From contig NZ_LUTN01000002.1 of assembly GCF_002111595.1 (NCBI RefSeq), forward strand, positions 265,044 to 329,043: 64,000 nucleotides of DNA, written 5' to 3'. How positions within the stretch are numbered: position 1 is the first letter of the stretch; each line of letters opens with the position of its first letter. Under the pieces are notes generated by a model that was not told the DNA's origin, did not search any database, and saw only the letters and a list, made by a program, of their open reading frames with translations. This document shows, one piece after another, positions 19,710 through 31,315 of the stretch. Origin of the DNA: Lonsdalea britannica (lineage in GTDB: Bacteria > Pseudomonadota > Gammaproteobacteria > Enterobacterales > Enterobacteriaceae). The translations under genes and the position numbers were made by a program.

Positions 19710-19764
19710 GAGACAGTCCTATTCATCCACAAGGCGTGTTATTAGACCATGAAGGGCACGGGGT

Positions 19765-21225
19765 TTACAGCAGCGGGCTGAAAAAGTAGAACAGGCGCTC
19801 AACAATGCGCTGCCAATAGGGCCGCTTTTGCCATTTCCCTTCTTCCAGCCGGCGCGAACGGGCGATGTAGTCGTCCTGCACACAGGCCAAGTCGTTGCCG
19901 AAGTCCGCATCGTCAATCACCATCGTGATCTCAAAATTGAGCCACAGGCTGCGCATGTCGAGATTGACGGTGCCGACCAAACACAGCTGATCGTCGACCA
20001 GGACGCTTTTGGTATGCAGCAACCCACCCTGGAACTGATAGATTTTTACCCCGGCGCTGAGCAGTTCGCTGAAAAAGGCTTTACAGGCCCATCCCACCAG
20101 AACCGAATCGTTTTTGTGCGGCACGATGATATTGACGTCTACGCCTCGCTGCGCCGCCGTGCAGATGGCGTGCAGCAGATCGTCGCTGGGAACGAAGTAG
20201 GGCGTCGTCATGATCAGACGGCGGCGGGCGGCGTAAACGGAGGTCAGCAGCGCCTGATGGATCATGTCCTCAGGGTAGCCGGGCCCGGAGGCAATGACCT
20301 GAATGGTATGACCGCTCTCTTGCTCAAACGGCATGATGTTGACGTCCGGCGGCGGCGGCAGCACGCGTTTACCGGTCTCCATCTCCCAGTCACAGCTGTA
20401 AATCACGCCCATCGTCGTGGCGGCGGGCCCTTCCGCGCGGACCATCAGATCGATCCACTGTCCGACGCCAGCCTCCTGCTTGAAGTAGCGGGGATCGACC
20501 ATATTCATACTGCCGGTATAGGCGATGCGGTTGTCGACCAGAATGACTTTGCGGTGCTGGCGCAGATCCATCCTGCGCAGGAATGCACGGAAAATATTGA
20601 CCCTCAGCGCTTCAACCACCTCAATGCCCGAGGTGCGCAGGATGTCCGGATACGTGCTGCGCAAAAAGGTTCTGCTGCCCGCGGAGTCCAGCAGAATACG
20701 GCAGTGGACGCCTCGTTTCGCCGCCGTCTGCAACGCGGCCATGACCTCATCGACGAGCCCGCCCTGTTGCCAGATATAAAACACCATTTCAACATTGTTG
20801 CGCGCGAGTTCAATGTCGCGCACCAAGGCTTTGATGGTGTCTGGAAAGGAGGTGATGAGCTGTAGCTGGTTGCCTTTGACGCCGGCGATCCCTTGACGTC
20901 GCTCGCAAAGCTGAAACAGGGCGCTCGCGACTTCGCTGTTTTCGGTGGCGAAAATTCGGCTGTAACTTTTGAGTTCTCGCAGCCACTTTGCGGTGGAGGG
21001 CCACATTTTGCGAGCGCGTTCGGCGCGTTGTTTACCCAGATGCAGTTCGCCGAAAGACAGATAGGCGACGATACCAAAAAGCGGAAGGATAAAAATCACC
21101 AGCAGCCAGGCCATGGCGGAGGGAACAGTCCGTCGTTTCATCAAAATGCGCAGCGTGACGCTGGCGATTAACAGCCAATAGCTGAATACCAACATCCAGC
21201 TCAATACCGTATAAAAAGTAGTCAT
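19765..21225 (-). CDS. clsA: Cardiolipin synthase A
   Basis: ClsA joins two phosphatidylglycerols into cardiolipin. Two N-terminal transmembrane segments (residues 1-60) are followed by a pair of phospholipase-D HKD motifs: [18 protein letters not shown] and [19 protein letters not shown] chose the ATG at 21225 ([10 protein letters not shown]), which gives 486 residues, the E. coli length; the frame stays open upstream for 81 codons without family resemblance. Confidence 0.96.
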   Translation of the reverse strand: MTTFYTVLSWMLVFSYWLLIASVTLRILMKRRTVPSAMAWLLVIFILPLFGIVAYLSFGELHLGKQRAERARKMWPSTAKWLRELKSYSRIFATENSEVASALFQLCERRQGIAGVKGNQLQLITSFPDTIKALVRDIELARNNVEMVFYIWQQGGLVDEVMAALQTAAKRGVHCRILLDSAGSRTFLRSTYPDILRTSGIEVVEALRVNIFRAFLRRMDLRQHRKVILVDNRIAYTGSMNMVDPRYFKQEAGVGQWIDLMVRAEGPAATTMGVIYSCDWEMETGKRVLPPPPDVNIMPFEQESGHTIQVIASGPGYPEDMIHQALLTSVYAARRRLIMTTPYFVPSDDLLHAICTAAQRGVDVNIIVPHKNDSVLVGWACKAFFSELLSAGVKIYQFQGGLLHTKSVLVDDQLCLVGTVNLDMRSLWLNFEITMVIDDADFGNDLACVQDDYIARSRRLEEGKWQKRPYWQRIVERLFYFFSPLL

Positions 21226-21426
21226 GGCAAAGCGCACCGTTCCCTTCAGCGAATGCTTATCAGCAAAGTGTACGCATAGTTGACCGAAAGAGGAAATGTC
21301 TTGAGTCTGAATAGAATAGGCGACGACTGACGGCAATACGGGGCGAAAAACGCAAAGACGACTTGGATGATGCGGTCGGGGGCGTATAATGTGCGGCGTT
21401 CCGCTTTCTGACAAAAAGAGTCTTCC

Positions 21427-21603
21427 ATGAAACGCAGCCCTAACGAAGTCAGCCGCTGGCGTATGCAACGCCAGGTTCAGCGCCGCCGACGCCGCTGGCT
21501 AGAGGCCCAGTCCCGCGGCTATCGTCATATCCACTCCGCTCGCTATTTACAGCAGAAGAAACAGCGCCGTGCGCTGCTCTACGCCGTCGCCTACGAATGG
21601 TAA
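21427..21603 (+). CDS. yciY: Small basic protein YciY
   Basis: A 58-codon gene encodes a very Arg-rich peptide beginning [16 protein letters not shown] and continuing with [11 protein letters not shown]. It matches E. coli YciY in sequence style and place, divergent from clsA. The function is unknown. Its last 13 bases overlap the 3' end of the convergent chemoreceptor gene. Confidence 0.85.
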   Translation: MKRSPNEVSRWRMQRQVQRRRRRWLEAQSRGYRHIHSARYLQQKKQRRALLYAVAYEW

Positions 21604-23387
21604 TCCGCTGACGCGATTGGGTTTTTCACCGACAAAACGCTAACTCTGGCTTGAGGCTCCGATGGATGCCCGTCTGCCATAACGCTGGCATTTGACACCG
21701 CGTGTCGTTCTGGCGCGGAATAATCCACCTCATTCTGCGAGGGTTCCGGCAAACGGAACACCGAGACGGCGCTATTTAACTGCGCCGCCTGCTGTAACAA
21801 CGACGAGAAGGTGTCGGCCGACGCGGCGACCTGACCGGCATTTTGCTTCACGGATTCATTCAATGAGCTAATGCGATGCGTGACCTCGTGAATGCTGCGG
21901 TTTTGTTGCTGCGCAATCGTCGTTATCTCATTCAGAAACGAACTCGTTTCTCTCGCCGCGCGAATAATGTTCTGCAAGCTGTCATTGAGTTGATTAACTC
22001 GCTGCGCACCGCTGGATACGCTCTGATCCGATTGACTGATCAGGGCGTTGATATTCTGCGCCGAGTGACTGCTTTGTGACGCCAATGTGCCGATTTCACG
22101 CGCCACAACCGCGAAACCACGTCCTTGAACGCCCGCCCGTGCGGCTTCGATTGCCGCATTCAATGACAGGATATGCGTCTGGAAGGCGACATTGTCGATC
22201 AGGCTGATGACATCGGTCATTTGCTGGCTGCGATCGGATATTGCCCGCATGGCGACCCTGACGTCGTCCATCATTTTCTCGCCTTTTCCGGCGATGTGGC
22301 TGGTTTCTTCGGCGTGTCTACTGGCTTGCTGCGTATGCCGCTCGTGTTTTTCCAAGTGCTGGTTAAGTTCCTCAACGTGTTCTGTCGCCGCGCGCAGTTC
22401 TTTGAACTGACATTCGGCCTGCGTTGATAGTTTTTGGTTGTCGTCATTGGCCTGAGCAACGTGGCCCAACATCGTTTCCATTCCTTCGCGGACTTGATCG
22501 ATCAGGGTGACCAGCCCGGTCTGCATCACGATAATGCTCTGACTTAACTGATTAATCTCCCGTGCAGTGCGACCACTTTGCGTCAGCGGTTGAGAAAGGT
22601 CGCCTGCGGCAATGTTTTGGAGATGCTGGTGGATATGGTGCAGCGGTCGGACGATCAGGCGCGTCACGCCGGACCACACCAGCGCCGCAATCACCAGCAG
22701 GGCGGCAAGCACCGCGATAAACACGGTTTGCGTCCGGTCCAACTGACCGATCAACTGCTGAGCGGTTTGCTGCTGACGCTGATCGCTGTCCTTGAGATAT
22801 CTGGCATAACTTTGGGTGAACATATTTTGATAAGCCTGAATGGGCACCGCAAAGAAAATATCGATTTCGTTGGTCTGTTTAATGCCTTGCGCTAACTCAA
22901 CCAGACCGTCGTAAAGCTGCTGATAATGGGTGGTCAACTCGGAAAACGCCGCGTCGCGCTGGTCGGAAGGCACCGCGTTCATTAACTGCTGATAGTGCGA
23001 CTTCGCCAGTTTTAATGAGGTTTCGGCTTCTTCCATCAGGCTCTGCCAGCTGCCAACCGAGCCACTCTCCTTATCATAAAGCAGGTAAATGCCCGCCCGG
23101 TTAAGTTTATCGCTGGCGTTCATGACCTCCATGCGGGTCTGATCCATCAATGCCTGTTGTTGTCCCTGAATATCCTGTGTGTGGCTGCCTTGCTTTACCT
23201 GTGTCACGGTCTGCGAGAGGACGCCGATGGACAGCAGCTGCAGTAGGGAAAATAAACCGATGATCAAGATCAGGCCGGAAAGAAAGCTGGGGCGGAACTG
23301 CGACAGTCTGCGGAATAGTCCGTTACGGTGCGATAGGCGAGCTGCATGGTGATAGGTCTCTTCAATCAAAAAAGATAGTATCGCCAC
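21591..23387 (-). CDS. Methyl-accepting chemotaxis protein
   Basis: This 598-residue transmembrane chemoreceptor has TM1 at about 35-57, a periplasmic four-helix ligand domain (about 60-220), TM2 near 222-243, then HAMP and a signalling coiled coil. Its hairpin tip reads [21 protein letters not shown] and [15 protein letters not shown]. No C-terminal CheR-tethering pentapeptide of the NWETF type is present. The ligand cannot be told. In E. coli this position holds kch, so the receptor is an insertion typical of motile plant-associated relatives. Confidence 0.93.
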   Translation of the reverse strand: MAILSFLIEETYHHAARLSHRNGLFRRLSQFRPSFLSGLILIIGLFSLLQLLSIGVLSQTVTQVKQGSHTQDIQGQQQALMDQTRMEVMNASDKLNRAGIYLLYDKESGSVGSWQSLMEEAETSLKLAKSHYQQLMNAVPSDQRDAAFSELTTHYQQLYDGLVELAQGIKQTNEIDIFFAVPIQAYQNMFTQSYARYLKDSDQRQQQTAQQLIGQLDRTQTVFIAVLAALLVIAALVWSGVTRLIVRPLHHIHQHLQNIAAGDLSQPLTQSGRTAREINQLSQSIIVMQTGLVTLIDQVREGMETMLGHVAQANDDNQKLSTQAECQFKELRAATEHVEELNQHLEKHERHTQQASRHAEETSHIAGKGEKMMDDVRVAMRAISDRSQQMTDVISLIDNVAFQTHILSLNAAIEAARAGVQGRGFAVVAREIGTLASQSSHSAQNINALISQSDQSVSSGAQRVNQLNDSLQNIIRAARETSSFLNEITTIAQQQNRSIHEVTHRISSLNESVKQNAGQVAASADTFSSLLQQAAQLNSAVSVFRLPEPSQNEVDYSAPERHAVSNASVMADGHPSEPQARVSVLSVKNPIASADYHS

Positions 23388-23706
23388 CGTACCATTGCTT
23401 AATGACCAAATTATTTCATAGGGTTAGCATTGCTTCACGCGTGATAATTTGCCGTTTGATAAGAGATACTGGGCTTGTCGCTGTAGACATCCCGAGACGA
23501 TTGATAATGAAAAACTTGACCCGGCAGGTGACGTTGTCACTTGAAGGCGGTTTCTTACAGGCTGTCGCGATATTGGGATGTCAGGCTGGTGAGGGAAAGC
23601 TGGAATGAACGGGATATCCCACAGGTTTGATGACGTCAGCTCGTCGCAGGCGTTCATCAGCGTTGTGGGATTTTCGCGTTGAATATCGAATCAAAGCGTG
23701 GGTCGA

Positions 23707-24003
23707 TTAGAATACCTGTTTATACGGTTTGACGATGACCTGTTGATACACGCCTGCGGCGACATAGGGATCGGCATCCGCCCAGCTTTTGGCTTCCGCC
23801 AGGGAAGGGAATTCGGCAATCACCACGGAACCGGTGAAACCGGCGCTGCCCGGATCGTTGCTGTCTACGGCCGGTAGCGGACCGGCAGTGAACAAACGAC
23901 CCTGATCGCGCAACGTTTGCAGGCGTGCAAGATGGTCTGGACGCGACGCCTGACGTTTTTCTGAAGTGCCTGCGGCGTCAGTTGAAAAGATAACATAGAA
24001 CAT
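23707..24003 (-). CDS. yciI: YciI family protein
   Basis: This 98-residue protein of the dimeric ferredoxin-like YciI fold contains RPDHLARL and the highly conserved [13 protein letters not shown] and [10 protein letters not shown] stretches. The H and D are the putative catalytic pair. The biochemical role is unresolved. The ATG at 24003 (MFYVIFSTD) has AGAGG upstream and matches the E. coli length of 98. Confidence 0.93.
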   Translation of the reverse strand: MFYVIFSTDAAGTSEKRQASRPDHLARLQTLRDQGRLFTAGPLPAVDSNDPGSAGFTGSVVIAEFPSLAEAKSWADADPYVAAGVYQQVIVKPYKQVF

Positions 24004-24135
24004 ATTGACCTCTATCATTGTCGGGAAGCGTTTTGTTTGTTCATCTTACGGTATGTCAGGAGAAGGGCAACCCCTTGAGTTTGCAAATGAATGTTTCTGG
24101 ATTTGGGTTTATTTTTACAATTAGAAGGCTTCATG

Positions 24136-24162
24136 TTGAATATGATTGCTATTTGCATTTAA
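24136..24162 (+). promoter_or_regulatory. Fur-type operator of tonB
   Basis: GAATATGATTGCTATTTGC followed by ATTT at 24138-24160 resembles the 19-bp Fur box and is near identical, from memory, to the E. coli tonB promoter site. It lies about 40-60 bp upstream of the tonB start, implying iron repression. Confidence 0.7.
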
Positions 24163-24195
24163 ACTTGATGCGGCCTGAGAGGACACCGTAATACT

Positions 24196-24933
24196 ATGCC
24201 GCAAAAAAAGAATTTCCTTACCCGCCGTTATTCATGGCCTGTGATCGTTTCCGTGGCATTTCACGGTTCTTTAATCGCAGCCATGCTTTATGCTTCGCTT
24301 AACCGCTCGGCGACGGTGCAGCAGGCGCCACAGCCTATTACCATGACGCTGGTTGCTCCGGCGCCGGTTGATGCCGCGCCTGCGCCTCAGCCGGAAAGCG
24401 CGCCGACGCCGCCCCAGCCTGAACCTGAACCCGAGCCTGAAATTCAGCCGCCGGAGCCTGTACCCGTTCCCGTTGCGGTTCCTGAACCCAAGCCGCAACC
24501 TAAACCGAAGCCTAAACCGCAGCCGAAACCCAAGCCGGTGAAGAAAAAGGAAAGTCCGAAGCCGGTTGAAGAGCCGAAGGAATCGCCTTTCACCAGCAAT
24601 GAACCGACGAAGGCGCCTAACAATGCCCCGGTTCGTCAGGCGCCCGTGGCCAGTGCACCCGTGAGCGGACCTCTGCCGTTGAGCCGCACGCAGCCGGAAT
24701 ATCCAGCTCGCGCCTTTGCCCTGCGGGTAGAAGGCCGGGTGAAGGTTCAATTTGATATCGATGGGTCGGGGCGCGTCAGCGACATCCGTATCCTGTCTGC
24801 CGAACCGAAAAACATGTTTGAGCGCGATATCCGTCAGGCGATGCGGAAATGGCGATATGAAGAGAACAAGCCATCTAATAATCTGGTAGTAACGATTGTC
24901 TTTAAAATCAATGGCGGGGCGGCGATGGAGTGA
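24196..24933 (+). CDS. tonB: Energy-transducing protein TonB
   Basis: TonB couples the ExbBD proton motor to outer-membrane receptors for siderophores and B12. The 245-residue protein has an N-terminal membrane anchor with the SHLS-like signal region (VSVAFHGSLIAAMLYAS), a long Pro-rich spacer with EP repeats then KP repeats (about residues 55-130), and the C-terminal domain with QPEYPARAFALRVEGRVKVQFDIDGSG. It is preceded by a Fur-like operator. Confidence 0.97.
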   Translation: MPQKKNFLTRRYSWPVIVSVAFHGSLIAAMLYASLNRSATVQQAPQPITMTLVAPAPVDAAPAPQPESAPTPPQPEPEPEPEIQPPEPVPVPVAVPEPKPQPKPKPKPQPKPKPVKKKESPKPVEEPKESPFTSNEPTKAPNNAPVRQAPVASAPVSGPLPLSRTQPEYPARAFALRVEGRVKVQFDIDGSGRVSDIRILSAEPKNMFERDIRQAMRKWRYEENKPSNNLVVTIVFKINGGAAME

Positions 24934-24964
24934 TGCGAGAGCCTATCTGTGCGTTGTGAGGTTT

Positions 24965-24998
24965 AATGAAAAACGGGCACCTGAGGGTGCCCGTTGTC
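24965..24998. terminator. Terminator between tonB and yciA
   Basis: The stem ACGGGCACC/GGTGCCCGT (24973-24981 and 24986-24994) has a TGAG loop. The adjacent A-run gives TTTT on the minus strand, so it suits yciA best; tonB converges on it. Confidence 0.8.
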
Positions 24999-25008
24999 TA
25001 ACTAATTA

Positions 25009-25434
25009 TTAAAGGTTTTCTGCGGTAAAATGGCTTTTCCCCTCAGGCAGTTCCCGTGATTTTCCTGCTTCGTCCACCGCCACATAGGTGAACGACGCTT
25101 CTGTCGCCCGGTAACGTTGGCCGATGGGCTCGGAAGATACTTTCTTCACCCAGACTTCAACGTTGATATTAATGGAGCTGCGGCCGGTCTTCAGACAGCG
25201 CGCATAGCAGCAAACCACATCGCCCACCGCCAGCGGTTTTAAAAAGGTCATGCCGTCGACACGCACGGTCACCACGCGGCCGTGAGCGATCTCTTTGGCC
25301 AGAATAGCGCCGCCGATATCCATTTGCGACATGATCCAGCCGCCGAAAATATCGCCGTTGGCATTGGTATCGGCAGGCATCGCCAGGGTGCGTAACACCA
25401 GCTCCCCGTGGGGTAAAAAGTCTTGATTGCTCAT
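25009..25434 (-). CDS. yciA: Acyl-CoA thioesterase YciA
   Basis: This 141-residue hotdog-fold thioesterase has the family motifs NGDIFGGWIMSQMDIGGAILA (catalytic Asp in the hotdog helix) and VDGMTFLKPLAVGDVV. It hydrolyses short to long acyl-CoAs; in E. coli it is encoded beside yciB and yciC. Confidence 0.94.
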   Translation of the reverse strand: MSNQDFLPHGELVLRTLAMPADTNANGDIFGGWIMSQMDIGGAILAKEIAHGRVVTVRVDGMTFLKPLAVGDVVCCYARCLKTGRSSININVEVWVKKVSSEPIGQRYRATEASFTYVAVDEAGKSRELPEGKSHFTAENL

Positions 25435-25475
25435 AAATGGTTCAATACATCATCCAGGTAAGGTGTTGTTAAAAT

Positions 25476-26048
25476 TCAAGGATGGTGGTCGTTTTTGCTG
25501 TTCTCTTCCGCCGCTTTTTTGTCTGCGGGTAAATGACGGTAGAGGTAGACCCCACAGAGTAAGGTAAATACCAATGTAGCACCGGTCAATCCAAAAACTT
25601 TGAAGTTTACCCAGGTGCTTTGCGGCAGTCTGAACGCGACATACACATTCGCCAGCCCGCACAGGAAGAAGAAGGCCGCCCAGGCGACATTGATTCGCGC
25701 CCAAACCTGCTGGGGCAGTGTGATCTCTTTTCCCAGCATTTGCTGAATCACGTTTTTCTTCATGACGAACTGGCTGACCAGCAGAATTAACGCGAACAGC
25801 GTGTAAATCACCGTCACCTTCCACTTGATGAACTCATCATTATGGAAAGCCAGCGTTAGCGTCCCGAATATCATCACCATCGCAAACGTGACCAGCATCA
25901 TTTTTTCGATTTTGCGGTAGATAAACCAACTCACTGCCAGAGCAAGCGTGGTCGATACCATCAGCGCGCCGGAAGCGACATAAATGTCGTAAAGCTTATA
26001 AAAAACGAAAAACACCACCAGGGGAAGAAAATCAAGAAGTTGCTTCAT
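25476..26048 (-). CDS. yciB: Inner-membrane septation protein A
   Basis: This 190-residue polytopic protein (five hydrophobic segments, starting [23 protein letters not shown]) belongs to the YciB/IspA family linked to septation and envelope integrity. The tail is polar with His and Lys ([12 protein letters not shown]), slightly longer than the 179-residue E. coli protein. It precedes yciA in the same direction. Confidence 0.94.
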   Translation of the reverse strand: MKQLLDFLPLVVFFVFYKLYDIYVASGALMVSTTLALAVSWFIYRKIEKMMLVTFAMVMIFGTLTLAFHNDEFIKWKVTVIYTLFALILLVSQFVMKKNVIQQMLGKEITLPQQVWARINVAWAAFFFLCGLANVYVAFRLPQSTWVNFKVFGLTGATLVFTLLCGVYLYRHLPADKKAAEENSKNDHHP

Positions 26049-26211
26049 CGAGGGATTCCATACTTAAGATGCATTGATGAATGCCAGCCAGCGGCTGGCG
26101 CTCAATGCGTATTATCGCCGCTCCCGGTGTGAATGCGTCTGTCAGATCGTAATAATTTGCAGTTAATTACAATCGTTCGCAGAGTCAGGCCGCCGGGAGG
26201 GCGAGCCGGTC

Positions 26212-26964
26212 TCAGTTACGCAGCAGCATATAGAGACGGAACAGATAAATGAGCAGCAGTGCAGAAATAAAGTTGCTCAGGCCGTTGATGACGATAGCTA
26301 TCACGGTAGGGGCCGCCAACGGCAGACGCGCAACCAGCAGCAGCAGGACCACTTTAGCGACTAGCCACAGCACTACAGCTGGGGCGGTGATGCGGAAATT
26401 GGCGAACACCAGTTTGCTGCTATAACGCATGGAAGCGAAGATACCGTGCTTTTCCGTCGCGCTAATCACTGGCGCTAAACTGAGCGCGATCGCCAGCAGG
26501 ACTCCCGGGACAATCAAAAACAACATGCCTAACTGAATCAGCAGGGTGCAGATCAGGATTAGCAGCAGAAGCCGCGGTAAAATCGGCAGCGATGCGCCGA
26601 TGGCTCGCAATGCGCTGGTCGGCGTGCCAGCAGAGACCATCTGAATCAGCAGCAGTAAACCGCCAACCAGTAATGTATTGCCCACCAGAGAGGCAAACGT
26701 GCCTGCCGCAGAGGCTTTCAACAAGACCATTTGCTGTTCAGGGGACATTTGCTGAATGAGATCGCTAAGACCCAGCTGTTCGCCTGCGGAGAGGTCAATA
26801 TTCGAATCGTTGAGTATTTGCAGTTGTTCACTTCCCGGAGTAAACAGATGCCCCAAAACAACGGTAATAAGCGATGCCAGCAGCGACAGCAGGAGGATGC
26901 TGACGAATTGGTTACGCGTGAAATTCATTGTGTCACGGTACAATGTACTGGCCGTGATAGGCAT
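26212..26964 (-). CDS. yciC: UPF0259 membrane protein YciC
   Basis: This 250-residue protein with about six membrane segments starts [20 protein letters not shown], the YciC signature. Its function is unknown; genetic links to envelope stress are reported for the family. It probably starts a yciC–yciB–yciA unit. Confidence 0.92.
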   Translation of the reverse strand: MPITASTLYRDTMNFTRNQFVSILLLSLLASLITVVLGHLFTPGSEQLQILNDSNIDLSAGEQLGLSDLIQQMSPEQQMVLLKASAAGTFASLVGNTLLVGGLLLLIQMVSAGTPTSALRAIGASLPILPRLLLLILICTLLIQLGMLFLIVPGVLLAIALSLAPVISATEKHGIFASMRYSSKLVFANFRITAPAVVLWLVAKVVLLLLVARLPLAAPTVIAIVINGLSNFISALLLIYLFRLYMLLRN

Positions 26965-27076
26965 GACAACTCCTTGGCAAAAAGGTTGGCGATAAAACTC
27001 AGTCGTTAATCGCTAATTGTAACCGGTTCGGCAAGACAGTGGCACCCCGACAGCGACCTCAACTATCTAATTCTTT

Positions 27077-27451
27077 TTATTCCAAACTTTCTTCCGCTTG
27101 CGGGATTATATCCCTGAGCGTCAGCGGCGGCATGCCGTAATGGGCTCGCGCCCGATCGCAGGCGTCATTCGGACGTTGGTTTTCTCCTGACGCCGCAAAT
27201 TCGCGACAGGGCGAAGGGCGGTTGGCATAGATGCGACAGCTGACGGACTCGCCGATAGTGCCTTCCAATGCAGAGCAACGCGGGGTCTTGCTGTTGGTAC
27301 CCTGCATGCAGCGCAAGAATGGGGTTAACGGTTCTGACAGTTCAATCGGAACCTGACCCGCGGCATCGTTGCCTTCGGCCCAATAAAACGACACACGAAA
27401 ATAACCGCAGCAGGCGCCGCACTGCATACACGGATTCATACTTTCTGCCAT
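27077..27451 (-). CDS. YkgJ-family cysteine-cluster protein
   Basis: This 124-residue protein has a Cys-rich N-terminus ([17 protein letters not shown]) and further cysteines in [28 protein letters not shown] and DAC. These form the zinc/iron-chelating cluster of the YkgJ/CxxCxxCC family (UPF0153). The role is unknown. An alternative start is the ATG four codons on. It stands alone between yciC and the end of the trp operon. Confidence 0.85.
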   Translation of the reverse strand: MAESMNPCMQCGACCGYFRVSFYWAEGNDAAGQVPIELSEPLTPFLRCMQGTNSKTPRCSALEGTIGESVSCRIYANRPSPCREFAASGENQRPNDACDRARAHYGMPPLTLRDIIPQAEESLE

Positions 27452-27840
27452 CGAATCATCCCACGGTCTGCGACCGATTAAATTTGGGTTAAGAATAAAA
27501 ATCTACTGCAGAATCGGGAAATTGGGCAGGGGGATTTTTGTGCAAAGCACGTTCTGTCTCTTTATGACGTGCGTCGTTAAATCAGTCCGTGATTGATGTC
27601 GGGTTGCGCAACGTTGGCGGTGTTAGGAATGACTCATGGCCAGCCATTGAACGCCAGTTAAAACGATGTGATGGGTTCAGAGCCAACGGTAGCCATCTGA
27701 CGATCAGTCTGCGGCGGCCGTATGATATCGGTATGTCGGCAACAAGCTTTGCCTCCGCTCTCACTTCGAAATGCGCTCGGTTAGCCGCTCACATTTGGCA
27801 GGGAGAAGGCAAAGAGCGTGAGAAAATGGCAGAGGCTAAT
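27452..27840. other. Intergenic stretch without recognised genes
   Basis: About 390 bp between the Cys-cluster gene and the trp terminator. A rightward open frame (27589-27915) runs through the terminator hairpin, lacks a convincing ribosome-binding site and resembles nothing known, so I do not call it. Confidence 0.5.
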
Positions 27841-27873
27841 GAAAAAATCAGGCAACGTGATGGACGTTGCCTG
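27841..27873 (-). terminator. trp operon terminator
   Basis: Arms CAGGCAACG (27849-27857) and CGTTGCCTG (27865-27873) form a strong stem, followed on the minus strand by ATTTTTTC. It sits 65 bp beyond the trpA stop. Confidence 0.88.
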
Positions 27874-27937
27874 TGGATCGTTTTCCCCAACGCGAGGGGA
27901 CGTGATATCGCTTAACGCGGCTGGCGGGTCGCCGCTT

Positions 27938-28722
27938 TCATCCGGCTGACGAATTCGCCAGATGTTTCAGCATGTCTTCCGGCTGCTGCTGATATTGCTC
28001 GATGATTTTCACGATGGCGGAACCGGAGATTGCCCCGGCGGCTCCCGCTTTCAACGACTGCTCAACCTGAGACGGTTCAGAGATACCAAATCCCTGCAGC
28101 GGCGGCGCCGCGTGGTACTCGGTCAGTTTGTCGATGAGGTGATTCAGCGGTAGCTCGGCACGGTTTTCCGAACCGGTCACGCCCGCACGTGAAAGCAGAT
28201 AGGTGTAGCCGCGGCCGAACGAAGCGATGGCGCGGAGCAGATCGTCATCCGCATTCGGCGGACAGATGAAAATCGGCGCGACTTCATGACGCATGGCCGC
28301 GGTGCGGAACGGTGTCGACTCTTCCAGCGGCACATCCGCCACCAGCACAGAATCCACGCCGACCTGCGCGCAGCGCGCGTAGAAGCATCGATGCCATTAT
28401 TGAACACCAGATTTGCATACATCAGCAGTCCGATGGGCAGTTGCGGATACTTCTGTCGAACGGCTGCCAGAATGTCAAAACAGTGGTCCGGCGTGACGCC
28501 CGCTTTCAACGCGCGCAGGTTGGCGCCCTGAATAGTCGGGCCGTCTGCCAGCGGGTCGGAAAACGGAATCCCCAGTTCCAGCGCGTCAGCACCGGATTCG
28601 ACCAGCGTATCGATGATGCGCAACGACATTTCAGGAAAAGGATCGCCCAGCGTGATGAAGGGAACGAAAGCGCCTTCTTTTTTCTCTGCCAGACGTCGAA
28701 ACAGTGTGTGATAGCGTTCCAT
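27938..28722 (-). pseudogene. trpA: Tryptophan synthase alpha chain, frameshifted
   Basis: TrpA cleaves indole-3-glycerol phosphate and channels indole to TrpB. Catalytic E49 and D60 are present in [16 protein letters not shown]. The first frame loses homology after NNGID at about 28383; the second resumes with [13 protein letters not shown] and runs to the normal C-terminus. Inserting one base after GATGC gives the expected sequence around [12 protein letters not shown]. The restored protein has about 261 residues. The start overlaps the trpB stop by one base (TAATG). This is probably an assembly error. Confidence 0.88.
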
Positions 28723-29912
28723 TACACCTCTCCCCGAGCTTTCAAAATGTCATGTACTGTGAAAATGTCTTTGTCGCCGCGACCAGACACGTTGACGACC
28801 AGAATCTGTTCTTTTTCGGGGTCGGCCTGCATGATTTTCAAGGCATGCGCCAGCGCGTGCGAAGACTCTAGCGCAGGAATAATGCCTTCATGGCGGGACA
28901 GGGCTTTAAACGCGTCCAGCGCTTCATCGTCAGTAATCGACACATAGTCAGCGCGCCCAATGCTATTGAGGTAGGCATGCTGCGGCCCGACAGACGGGAA
29001 GTCCAACCCGGCGGAGATAGAGTAGGACTCTTCAATTTGACCGTCCGCCGTCTGCATCATCGGCGACTTCATCCCAAAGTAGATCCCGGTGCGTCCGTGT
29101 TTCAGCGGCGCGCCGTGTTCTCCGCTTTCAATGCCGTGACCACCAGGTTCGATACCGATAAGTTTGACTGACGGCTCATCAATAAAGTCGGCGAACATAC
29201 CAATAGCGTTAGAACCGCCTCCGACGCAGGCGAGCACCGTATCCGGCAGTCGGCCTTCGCGCTCCAGCAACTGCGCCTTGGTTTCCTCGCCGATCATGCG
29301 CTGGAACTCACGCACGATGGTCGGGAAAGGATGCGGACCCGCCGCGGTGCCTAACAAATAGTGCGCCTTGTCGTAATTGCCAGACCAGTCGCGCATCGCT
29401 TCGTTACAGGCATCTTTCAGGGTAGAAGAGCCGCTGTGAACCGGGATCACCTCCGCGCCCATCAATCGCATGCGGAATACGTTGGGGGACTGACGTTCGA
29501 CATCTTTGCTGCCCATGTACACGCGGCATTTCAGACCCAACAGGGCGCAAGCCAGCGCCGTCGCCACGCCATGTTGACCCGCGCCGGTTTCCGCGATGAT
29601 TTCCGTCTTGCCCATCCGTTTGGCCAGCAGCGCCTGTCCCAGGACCTGGTTAGTTTTGTGCGCGCCGCCATGCAGCAGATCTTCACGCTTCAGATACAGC
29701 TTGGTGCGGGTGCCTGCCGTCAGGTTTTTACACAGGGTCAGCGCGGTCGGCCGCCCGGCATAGTTCTTCAGTAAATCGACGAATTCCGCCTGGAACTCAG
29801 GATCGCGCTGCGCGCTGACGAAAGCCTCTTCAAGCTGACGTAAGGCGGGAACCAAAATCTGAGGGACGTATTGCCCGCCGAACTCACCGAAGTAAGGATT
29901 GAGTAATGTCAT
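28722..29912 (-). CDS. trpB: Tryptophan synthase beta chain
   Basis: TrpB is the PLP enzyme joining indole and serine to make tryptophan. The 396-residue protein has the PLP-lysine motif HGGAHKTN (K86), the phosphate-binding [10 protein letters not shown] and the catalytic Glu in AETGAGQHG. It is one of the trp genes with an undisturbed frame. Confidence 0.97.
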   Translation of the reverse strand: MTLLNPYFGEFGGQYVPQILVPALRQLEEAFVSAQRDPEFQAEFVDLLKNYAGRPTALTLCKNLTAGTRTKLYLKREDLLHGGAHKTNQVLGQALLAKRMGKTEIIAETGAGQHGVATALACALLGLKCRVYMGSKDVERQSPNVFRMRLMGAEVIPVHSGSSTLKDACNEAMRDWSGNYDKAHYLLGTAAGPHPFPTIVREFQRMIGEETKAQLLEREGRLPDTVLACVGGGSNAIGMFADFIDEPSVKLIGIEPGGHGIESGEHGAPLKHGRTGIYFGMKSPMMQTADGQIEESYSISAGLDFPSVGPQHAYLNSIGRADYVSITDDEALDAFKALSRHEGIIPALESSHALAHALKIMQADPEKEQILVVNVSGRGDKDIFTVHDILKARGEV

Positions 29913-29924
29913 AATCAGCCTGTC

Positions 29925-31312
29925 TTATTTATGCAATGAAGTACGATTTTGTTGCGCGGTGCGTAGCGTTTTGAATACCGACTGGATTTTCCGCGCGTCT
30001 TTAATACCCGGCTGCGACTCCACGCCGGAGTTCATATCCAATCCCGCGCAGCCGAATGTGACGGCACGGTCGGCGTTATCCGGGGATATCCCCCCGCCAG
30101 CATCACATTGTCCAGCTTAGCGCCTTCCAGCACCTGCCAGTTGAAGGCCTGACCGCTGCCGCCTTGCGCGTTATCCAACACCATGCGATCGACATGGGGG
30201 CGTTCAAGATTAGGCAGGGCGTCGCCGACGCTGACCGCCTGCCAGATTTGACAGTCGTCAGGCAGTTGCTGACGCAGTGCCGCAATGTAAGCCGCATCTT
30301 CGTCGCCATGCAGCTGTACTGCCGTCAGCCGAAGCTCATGGGCGGCGGTGGCGATGTCGCTTAACGGCGCGTTACGGAACACGCCAACATAGCGCAGCGG
30401 CGCGCCGGCCATCACATCAGAGGCTTGCTGCACCGTGACGTAACGCGGGGATGACGCGACGAAAATTAACCCGCCGTATACGGCTCCCGCCTCAAACGCG
30501 GCTTTGGCATCTTCCGCTCGGGTCAATCCGCAGACTTTGTTATCGCCCAGAATGACACGGCGAACGGCCATAGTCAGGTCAGATTCCGACATCAGTGAAC
30601 TGCCAATGAGGAAGCAGTCGGCATAGCGGCTTAGCGCCTGAATCTGCGCATAGCGGCTGATGCCGGATTCGCTGATGACCGTCACGTCCGGCGGCAGTTG
30701 TGGCGCAAGCGTGCATGTGCGGTTGAGATCGATAGATAGATCGCGAAGATCGCGGTTATTGATGCCGACAACCTGAGCCTTCAGCGCAATCGCCCGCTCC
30801 AGCTCCTGCGGGTTGCTCACTTCGGTGAGAACGCCCATTTTCAGACTGTGCGCCACTTCGGCCAGCTGCTGGTATTGGCTATCGTCCAGCACGGAAAGCA
30901 TCAGCAGTATCGCATCGGCCTTATAGTAGCGGGCCAGATAGATCTGATACGGATCGATAATAAAGTCTTTGCACAGCACGGGCTGATGAACGACGGCGCT
31001 AACGCGAGTCAGAAACTCGACGTTGCCCTGAAAATATTTTTCATCCGTCAGCACGGATATCGCCGAAGCGTAGTCTTTGTAAACCTGCGCTATCGCGGCC
31101 GGATCGAAATCTTCGCGAATCAGTCCTTTCGAGGGCGAGGCCTTTTTGCACTCCAGAATAAATGCAGGCCGAGTCTGTTTCAGTGCCTGATAAAAGCAGC
31201 GTTGGCTCGGCACGACCTGTGACTGGAAATCCGCCAGCGGCTGCTGTTGACGTCGTTCTTCGAGCCAAACGGCTTTATCCCGTACGATTTTGGTTAAAAC
31301 GGTATCCTGCAT
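29925..31312 (-). pseudogene. trpC: Bifunctional indole-3-glycerol-phosphate synthase / PRA isomerase, frameshifted
   Basis: TrpC(F) fuses IGPS (N-terminal, with FILECKKASPSKG and CKDFIIDPYQI) to phosphoribosylanthranilate isomerase (VCGLTRAEDAKAAFEAGAVYGGLIF). As read, the frame fails at LAGGYPRIT and ends at 30032. With one G added to the run at 30091-30096 it continues as GGISPDNADR and then FGCAGLDMNSGVES to a stop at 29925, about 462 residues. The trpB start is 12 bases beyond. The break is in a homopolymer and is probably not biological. Confidence 0.88.
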
Positions 31313-31315
31313 GGT

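Noticed and set aside
19828..20865. Rightward frame of 345 codons inside clsA
   Set aside because: Antisense to the PLD domains of clsA; no start signal or family features.
24400..24560. Repeat array in tonB considered as a DNA repeat element
   Set aside because: The repeats are the Pro-Glu and Pro-Lys codons of the TonB spacer and are explained by the protein.
27589..27915. Possible small gene next to the trp terminator
   Set aside because: It runs through the terminator hairpin, lacks a ribosome-binding site and resembles nothing known.
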